From assembly GCF_023507745.1 (NCBI RefSeq), contig NZ_JALPZO010000134.1, positions 121,466 through 185,465 on the forward strand: 64,000 nt of DNA, read 5' to 3'. The notes below the pieces were generated by a model that saw only the letters and a program-made list of their open reading frames with translations, did not search any database and was not told the DNA's origin. This DNA is from Vreelandella olivaria (GTDB lineage Bacteria; Pseudomonadota; Gammaproteobacteria; Pseudomonadales; Halomonadaceae). Below are positions 59,924 through 64,000 of this stretch, one piece after another; position 1 is the stretch's first letter, and every line of letters starts with the position of its first letter. The translations under genes and the position numbers were made by a program.

Positions 59924-61542
59924 GCCTGCGGCTGTTCAAAATTATCTGGGTGATTACACGCCACCGCTTGGACACCCTGATTCCGGCTGAACGCCTGCCC
60001 CTTTGGCTGCGCACCCTGATGTGGTTTTCACCCTGGCGTCTGGTGCCTGTCGGGCACCGCTCAAGAGGCGAACGGCTAAGGTTGGCGCTGGAAGCCCTTG
60101 GGCCTATTTTTATAAAATTTGGCCAGATGCTCTCAACCCGGCGCGACTTACTTCCTGAAGATATCTCCGACGAGTTAAAGCGTCTTCAAGATCAGGTGCC
60201 CCCCTTCCCTGGCGAGCAGGCAGCCGCCAGAGTCGAAAAAGAGCTGGAGATGTCATTATCAGAAGCCTTTGCCGCTTTTGATCACGTCCCTCTGGCCTCT
60301 GCCTCGATCGCTCAGGTACATGCCGCCACCCTGCATAGCGGTGAAGAGGTCGTGGTGAAAATTATTCGCCCCGGCATTGATCGCATCATGCGCCAGGATA
60401 TGGCCTTGATGTACCAGGTGGCCAGGTTGCTGGCTAAAGTGCCCGAGGCCCGCCGACTGCGCCCGGTAGAAGTGATCCGCGACTATGAAGCAACCCTGTT
60501 TGATGAACTGGATCTCTACAAAGAAGCCGCCAACACCTCCCAGCTAAAGCGCAACTTCAAGGATTCGCCGCTGCTCTTTGTTCCTACCATTTATTGGTCC
60601 TACACCCGCCGCCATATCATGGTACAGGAACGTATCAGAGGCATCCCCGTAGCGGACCTGGACTCCCTGGTAGCACGCGGCACAAACCTTAAAAAGCTTG
60701 CAGAGCGGGGCGTAGAGCTATTTTTTACCCAGGTCTTCCGTGATAACTTCTTTCATGCTGATATGCACCCAGGCAATATCTTCGTTAACTGTGATAACCC
60801 TGAAGACCCGCAATATATTGCCATTGACTGTGGCATCGTGGGCAGCCTGACCAGAGAAGACCAGGATTATCTGGCGCGTAACCTGCTGGCGTTTTTCCAT
60901 CAGGATTATTATGAAGTTGCCGCCTTACACATTGAATCCGGCTGGGTGGGTGAGCATACCCGCGCCAACGAGTTTGCCGCGGCCATTCGCACAGTATGTG
61001 AGCCCATTCTGGAAAAGCCATTAAAAGATATCTCCTTCGGACAGGTGCTCCTGGGGCTGTTTCAAACCGCTCGGCGCTTTAATATGGAAGTTCAACCACA
61101 GCTCGTGCTGCTACAAAAAACCCTGCTCAATATCGAAGGTTTGGGGCGACAACTGTATCCTGAGCTGGATCTGTGGAGCACCGCCAAACCCTATCTGGAG
61201 CAGTGGATGAAGGAGCGTGCCGGTGTTGGGGGGCTGTGGGAATCGTTGAAACGCCAGGCACCAGAGCTTTCCCATCAGTTGCCTGAGTTACCGGTATTGG
61301 CACACCAGGCACTAAGCCGCATGGAGCATGAACATCGTCAGCGCCACCAGCAGGCCAATGCCATCACCAATATGCACAGCCAGCTGACACGGCAAGGCAA
61401 ACGCCACTACCGGCTCCGCGTTGGCCTGATTCTGGTCGCCATAGCGCTGGCGTGGCAGCCGCTAAGCAACTGGGCAACCGCTCAGGAATGGCCCGTTTTG
61501 GCTGCTGCTGGTGTAGGTTTACTGCTGCTGTTATGGCAATGA
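59920..61542 (+). CDS. ubiB: Ubiquinone biosynthesis protein UbiB
   Basis: A 540-aa member of the UbiB/ADCK atypical kinase-like family. KxGQ motif is [16 protein letters not shown], the alanine-rich loop is [13 protein letters not shown], and DMHPGNIFV with the later DCGIVGSL supplies the catalytic/metal residues. Two hydrophobic segments at the C-terminus (about 497-540) anchor it in the membrane. It is coupled to ubiJ by ATGA. In Pseudomonas hisI would follow; here a hairpin and then hisE are found. Confidence 0.96.
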   Translation: MSLRLFKIIWVITRHRLDTLIPAERLPLWLRTLMWFSPWRLVPVGHRSRGERLRLALEALGPIFIKFGQMLSTRRDLLPEDISDELKRLQDQVPPFPGEQAAARVEKELEMSLSEAFAAFDHVPLASASIAQVHAATLHSGEEVVVKIIRPGIDRIMRQDMALMYQVARLLAKVPEARRLRPVEVIRDYEATLFDELDLYKEAANTSQLKRNFKDSPLLFVPTIYWSYTRRHIMVQERIRGIPVADLDSLVARGTNLKKLAERGVELFFTQVFRDNFFHADMHPGNIFVNCDNPEDPQYIAIDCGIVGSLTREDQDYLARNLLAFFHQDYYEVAALHIESGWVGEHTRANEFAAAIRTVCEPILEKPLKDISFGQVLLGLFQTARRFNMEVQPQLVLLQKTLLNIEGLGRQLYPELDLWSTAKPYLEQWMKERAGVGGLWESLKRQAPELSHQLPELPVLAHQALSRMEHEHRQRHQQANAITNMHSQLTRQGKRHYRLRVGLILVAIALAWQPLSNWATAQEWPVLAAAGVGLLLLLWQ

Positions 61543-61543
61543 C

Positions 61544-61584
61544 AGAGGTGTCAACGTGGTAGCCACCTGTTGACGAAAACCTCT
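61544..61584 (+). repeat. Nested hairpin between ubiB and hisE
   Basis: Three stacked stems, AGAGGT/ACCTCT, GTCAAC/GTTGAC and GTGG/CCAC, lie in order between 61544 and 61584 with small internal loops on one side. No T-run follows, so it is not a normal terminator. It occupies the site where hisI stands in relatives and precedes the hisE ribosome site by about 15 nt. Confidence 0.55.
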
Positions 61585-61607
61585 TGCCGACTGATAAAAG
61601 GAACAAC

Positions 61608-61964
61608 ATGACCACAACGACTGCCAACCAGCCCTCCGTACTGGACGCCCTGGCCGAGGTATTAAAACAGCGCCGCCACGCATCAGCAGAAGATTCTTAT
61701 GTTGCCTCCTTGCATCATAAGGGTTTGAACAAGATACTCGAAAAGATCGGGGAGGAAGCTACCGAGACGTTACTGGCAGCCAAAGATGCTGAACACGGTG
61801 GTGCTCCGGAGCGCAAAGCGTTGATCGCTGAAACAGCCGACCTGTGGTTTCATAGTCTGGTGATGCTTTCGCATTTGGAATTGGATCACCAGTGTGTTTT
61901 AGATGAACTGGCGCGACGCTTTGGTATTTCAGGCCATGATGAAAAAGCATCACGCACGCAATAA
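61608..61964 (+). CDS. hisE: Phosphoribosyl-ATP pyrophosphatase
   Basis: A 118-aa all-helical pyrophosphatase for the second step of histidine synthesis. [21 protein letters not shown], the [15 protein letters not shown] metal-binding helix and [19 protein letters not shown] are diagnostic. ATG 61608 has AAAGGA upstream. The partner cyclohydrolase hisI, which usually precedes or is fused to hisE, is not in this window. The gene is followed by tatA. Confidence 0.95.
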   Translation: MTTTTANQPSVLDALAEVLKQRRHASAEDSYVASLHHKGLNKILEKIGEEATETLLAAKDAEHGGAPERKALIAETADLWFHSLVMLSHLELDHQCVLDELARRFGISGHDEKASRTQ

Positions 61965-62043
61965 CAACCGGCAGGTGAATACCCGATAGCAGGTCTTCAC
62001 ATTGCCGTACGCAACGACAACCTGTACCGATGAGGAAATGCAT

Positions 62044-62328
62044 ATGTTAGGTGGTATCAGTATTTGGCAGCTGCTGATTGTTCTGGGCATCATTATTCTG
62101 ATTTTCGGCACCAAAAAGCTACGTAACGTGGGCACCGACCTGGGTGGCGCCGTCAAAGGCTTTAAAAAGGCCATGCACGAAGAGGAAAAAGATGGTGACA
62201 AACAAGACACCGATCAACCACAGGCCAAGGTAGGCCATGACGAGGCTGGCAACACTTATGACGTTCAAGCCGAAGAGAAGCGTGTGGCGGACGCTCAGGC
62301 AGCTGAACGCAACGAAGAGCGCAAATAA
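62044..62328 (+). CDS. tatA: Twin-arginine translocase subunit TatA
   Basis: A 94-aa Tat pore-forming protein with a short N-terminal membrane helix ([17 protein letters not shown]), the [10 protein letters not shown] hinge and amphipathic helix ([11 protein letters not shown]), and an acidic tail. ATG 62044 has GAGG at 8-nt spacing; ATG 62038 is closer to the site and less likely. First gene of tatABC, 79 bp after hisE. Confidence 0.95.
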   Translation: MLGGISIWQLLIVLGIIILIFGTKKLRNVGTDLGGAVKGFKKAMHEEEKDGDKQDTDQPQAKVGHDEAGNTYDVQAEEKRVADAQAAERNEERK

Positions 62329-62331
62329 CCC

Positions 62332-62757
62332 ATGCTGGATATCGGCTTCCTTGAACTCGTGCTTATCGGTATCGTCGCGCTATTGGTGCTTGGCCCTGAA
62401 CGCCTGCCTAAAGCTGCCCGTACCGCCGGTCTTTGGATCGGTAAGATCAAGCGTACGGTATCTGGCATGCAGCGCGAAATCAGCGCCCAACTGGAAGCAG
62501 AGGAGCTGCGTCAGAAGCTTAATGAGCAGCACAAAAAACTCGATGAAAGCTTAAAGAAAGCCAAACAGGATGTTGAGAGCATTACGGACTCACCTTCTGC
62601 CAGTACCTCCCCCACTGCCACCAGGCAGAACGACACCGAACAGCGCGTGGCCAGTGCCAGCGAGCGGTTGGATGAAGCACTGCAAATGGTACGGGAAGAT
62701 GCTGAGCAGGCAGAGCCTGAAAAGGCCGATCTTAAAAAGGATAGCAATCACCAATGA
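62332..62757 (+). CDS. tatB: Twin-arginine translocase subunit TatB
   Basis: A 141-aa TatB: N-terminal membrane helix (IGFLELVLIGIVALLVLGPERLP) with the conserved Glu and GPERLP hinge, then a long charged amphipathic and coiled-coil region. It forms the substrate receptor with TatC. It begins 3 bp after tatA and overlaps tatC as ATGA. Confidence 0.95.
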   Translation: MLDIGFLELVLIGIVALLVLGPERLPKAARTAGLWIGKIKRTVSGMQREISAQLEAEELRQKLNEQHKKLDESLKKAKQDVESITDSPSASTSPTATRQNDTEQRVASASERLDEALQMVREDAEQAEPEKADLKKDSNHQ

Positions 62758-63539
62758 GTATGTCTGGCGATTCACAGGAGCCGCGTAACGAGCAAAGCCA
62801 AGCTCCTCTCATTGAGCATCTGATAGAGCTGAGGTCGCGTCTTATCAAGTCCGTGGTTGTCATTCTGGTGATTTTTCTCGGCCTTTACGCCTTTGCCAAT
62901 GACATCTATAGCTTTGTCGCTGAGCCGCTGATGGCGCTGTTGCCGGAAGGTTCGCAGATGATTGCAACGGAGGTGGCATCACCATTTCTGGCACCTTTTA
63001 AACTGACGCTGGTGGTGGCGGTATTTATTGCCATTCCGTTTGTCCTGCATCAGGCGTGGGCCTTTGTAGCACCGGGACTTTACGATAATGAAAAAGCGTT
63101 AGCCATCCCTATTCTGGCCTCCAGTGTTGTGCTGTTTTACGCGGGTGCAGCATTTGCCTATTACATCGTTTTCCCACTGCTGTTTGCGTTCTTCACACAG
63201 ACCGGGCCGGAAAACGTGGCGGTCATGACCGATATTAATCAGTACCTGAATTTTGTCCTTAAGCTGTTTTTTGCGTTTGGCGTGGCGTTTGAAATCCCCA
63301 TTGCCACCTTTCTACTGATTCTTTCCGGCGCCACCACCGTTGAAAGTCTCTCCCAAAAGCGTCCTTACATCATTTTGGGCTGTTTTGTGGTAGGCATGCT
63401 GTTAACACCACCTGATGTCATCTCCCAAAGCCTGCTCGCCATTCCGATGTACCTGCTCTACGAAGTTGGATTGCTGTTTGGGCGTCTGGTGCGCAAGCGC
63501 AAAGCCAAGGCCGAAGCCGAGGAGCAAGAAAGTCAGTAA
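62754..63539 (+). CDS. tatC: Twin-arginine translocase subunit TatC
   Basis: A 261-aa six-helix membrane protein that recognises twin-arginine signal peptides. PLIEHLIELRSRLIKS at the N-terminus, the AFVAPGLYDNEK loop, FAFGVAFEIPI and the final VGMLLTPPDVISQ loop are conserved. ATG 62754 overlaps the tatB stop; ATG 62760 is also possible. Last gene of the hisE-tatABC run. Confidence 0.96.
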   Translation: MSMSGDSQEPRNEQSQAPLIEHLIELRSRLIKSVVVILVIFLGLYAFANDIYSFVAEPLMALLPEGSQMIATEVASPFLAPFKLTLVVAVFIAIPFVLHQAWAFVAPGLYDNEKALAIPILASSVVLFYAGAAFAYYIVFPLLFAFFTQTGPENVAVMTDINQYLNFVLKLFFAFGVAFEIPIATFLLILSGATTVESLSQKRPYIILGCFVVGMLLTPPDVISQSLLAIPMYLLYEVGLLFGRLVRKRKAKAEAEEQESQ

Positions 63540-63576
63540 CGAAGAATATGTTGATACCCTTAAAAAAGGTTCTTCG
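63540..63576 (+). repeat. Inverted repeat after tatC
   Basis: CGAAGAA (63540-63546) and TTCTTCG (63570-63576) are perfect 7-bp arms that start directly after the tatC stop; the 23-nt interior contains an ACC...GGT extension. It may be a weak terminator, though no T-run follows. Confidence 0.35.
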
Positions 63577-63674
63577 CAGATCAGCGTGAAACAGCTACGG
63601 CTTGAGACAGAGTTATAAGCTGATATTTGCCAACACGTCAGCCTACAGACACCGCTGTTGCCATGGAATGCTGC

Positions 63675-64000
63675 CTAGCCACCACTGTCCTGTTGTAGCG
63701 GTGGCGGCGATAGTGTCACGGGTCGCGTAGGTATCCAGCCCAACCCTACGGCGCTGCCGATACTGGTGAGTTTGGCGGCCAACCCCACGCGCGTTATCGC
63801 CTCGGACACTGTGGGTATCTCAAACTGGCGGAAGCCTTGCGTCGCGGTGCGCAGGCCGTGCACCGCCTGACTCGCCTCAACGCCGGTTCTACGCTTTAGC
63901 GCCTCGCCGGTCGCTGGCAGGTTCAGCGGGCGGCGCAGCCAAGCGGGCACCCTACCAAACATCGAACAACACACCTGCGAAATATATAGCTGCCGGGTGA
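63675..64000 (-). CDS. C-terminal part of an unrecognised protein
   Basis: A leftward frame is open from the right window edge to a TAG at 63677-63675, giving at least 108 codons. Internal GTG and ATG codons exist at 63974 and 63962, but neither has a clear ribosome site, so this is more likely the 3' end of a longer gene. The visible part is basic with many Arg residues, contains RVPAWLRRPLNLPATGEALKR, and ends in a Pro/Gln-rich tail. I do not recognise the family. It could also be a spurious frame in GC-rich DNA. Confidence 0.45.
   Translation of the reverse strand, partial: TRQLYISQVCCSMFGRVPAWLRRPLNLPATGEALKRRTGVEASQAVHGLRTATQGFRQFEIPTVSEAITRVGLAAKLTSIGSAVGLGWIPTRPVTLSPPPLQQDSGG

Noticed and set aside
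63415..63618. 67-codon frame overlapping the tatC end
   Set aside because: Most of it is inside tatC in another frame and no start signal is visible.

Overview
The window is ordinary housekeeping chromosome from a gammaproteobacterium, most likely a Halomonas-type member of the Halomonadaceae. This is inferred from gene order and protein character: hemN-fnr-ttcA, a CrbS/CrbR-Acs acetate module, dapA-bamC-purC beside bcp-perM-tusA-bepA-nadA, and priA-argS-ftsN-hslVU-ubiE-ubiJ-ubiB-hisE-tatABC, an order close to that of Pseudomonas but with several losses. No insertion sequence, prophage, integron, CRISPR array or restriction/defence gene is visible.

Left region (1-5000): the 3' end of hemN, an FNR/Anr oxygen sensor with its own promoter, convergent ttcA, and a leftward pair encoding a degenerate DEDD exonuclease and a cNMP/CBS/DUF294 protein. 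Acetate region (5000-15600): after a 776-bp AT-rich gap come a DUF4212 small subunit, a large sodium:solute symporter, a small membrane protein, the hybrid symporter-histidine kinase CrbS, and leftward crbR and acs. Together these form a sense-import-activate unit for acetate.

Middle region (15600-36500): sprT, a UPF0149 gene, a ClsB-like gene, rsmJ-tsaB, adk, the pyruvate dehydrogenase genes aceE-aceF, ampD/nadC, a GNAT gene, trmO, dapA-bamC-purC, bcp, perM-like/tusA-like, bepA and nadA. Compared with relatives, ampE/aroP/pdhR are missing beside aceE and gcvR is missing beside dapA. The aceE upstream region holds paired inverted and direct repeats that look like an operator for an unidentified regulator.

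Right region (36500-64000): two identical tRNA-Lys(TTT) genes with a clear promoter and terminator, rluB-scpB-scpA, radD, a small zinc-ribbon gene, purL, mltF/tadA, tesB/maeB, the divergent rpmE/priA pair, then a long rightward run of argS, an FtsN-like gene, hslVU, a DUF971 gene, the ubiquinone genes ubiE-ubiJ-ubiB, hisE (without hisI) and tatABC. The window ends in the C-terminal part of an unrecognised leftward gene.

Many genes are tightly packed, with ATGA/GTGA overlaps or convergent tail overlaps. Perfect-stem hairpins separate several converging gene pairs. The points most worth a second look are the aceE operator, the degenerate exonuclease, the EF-hand-like loop in the symporter, the hairpin standing where hisI is expected, the rpmE/priA promoter overlap and the unknown gene at the right edge.
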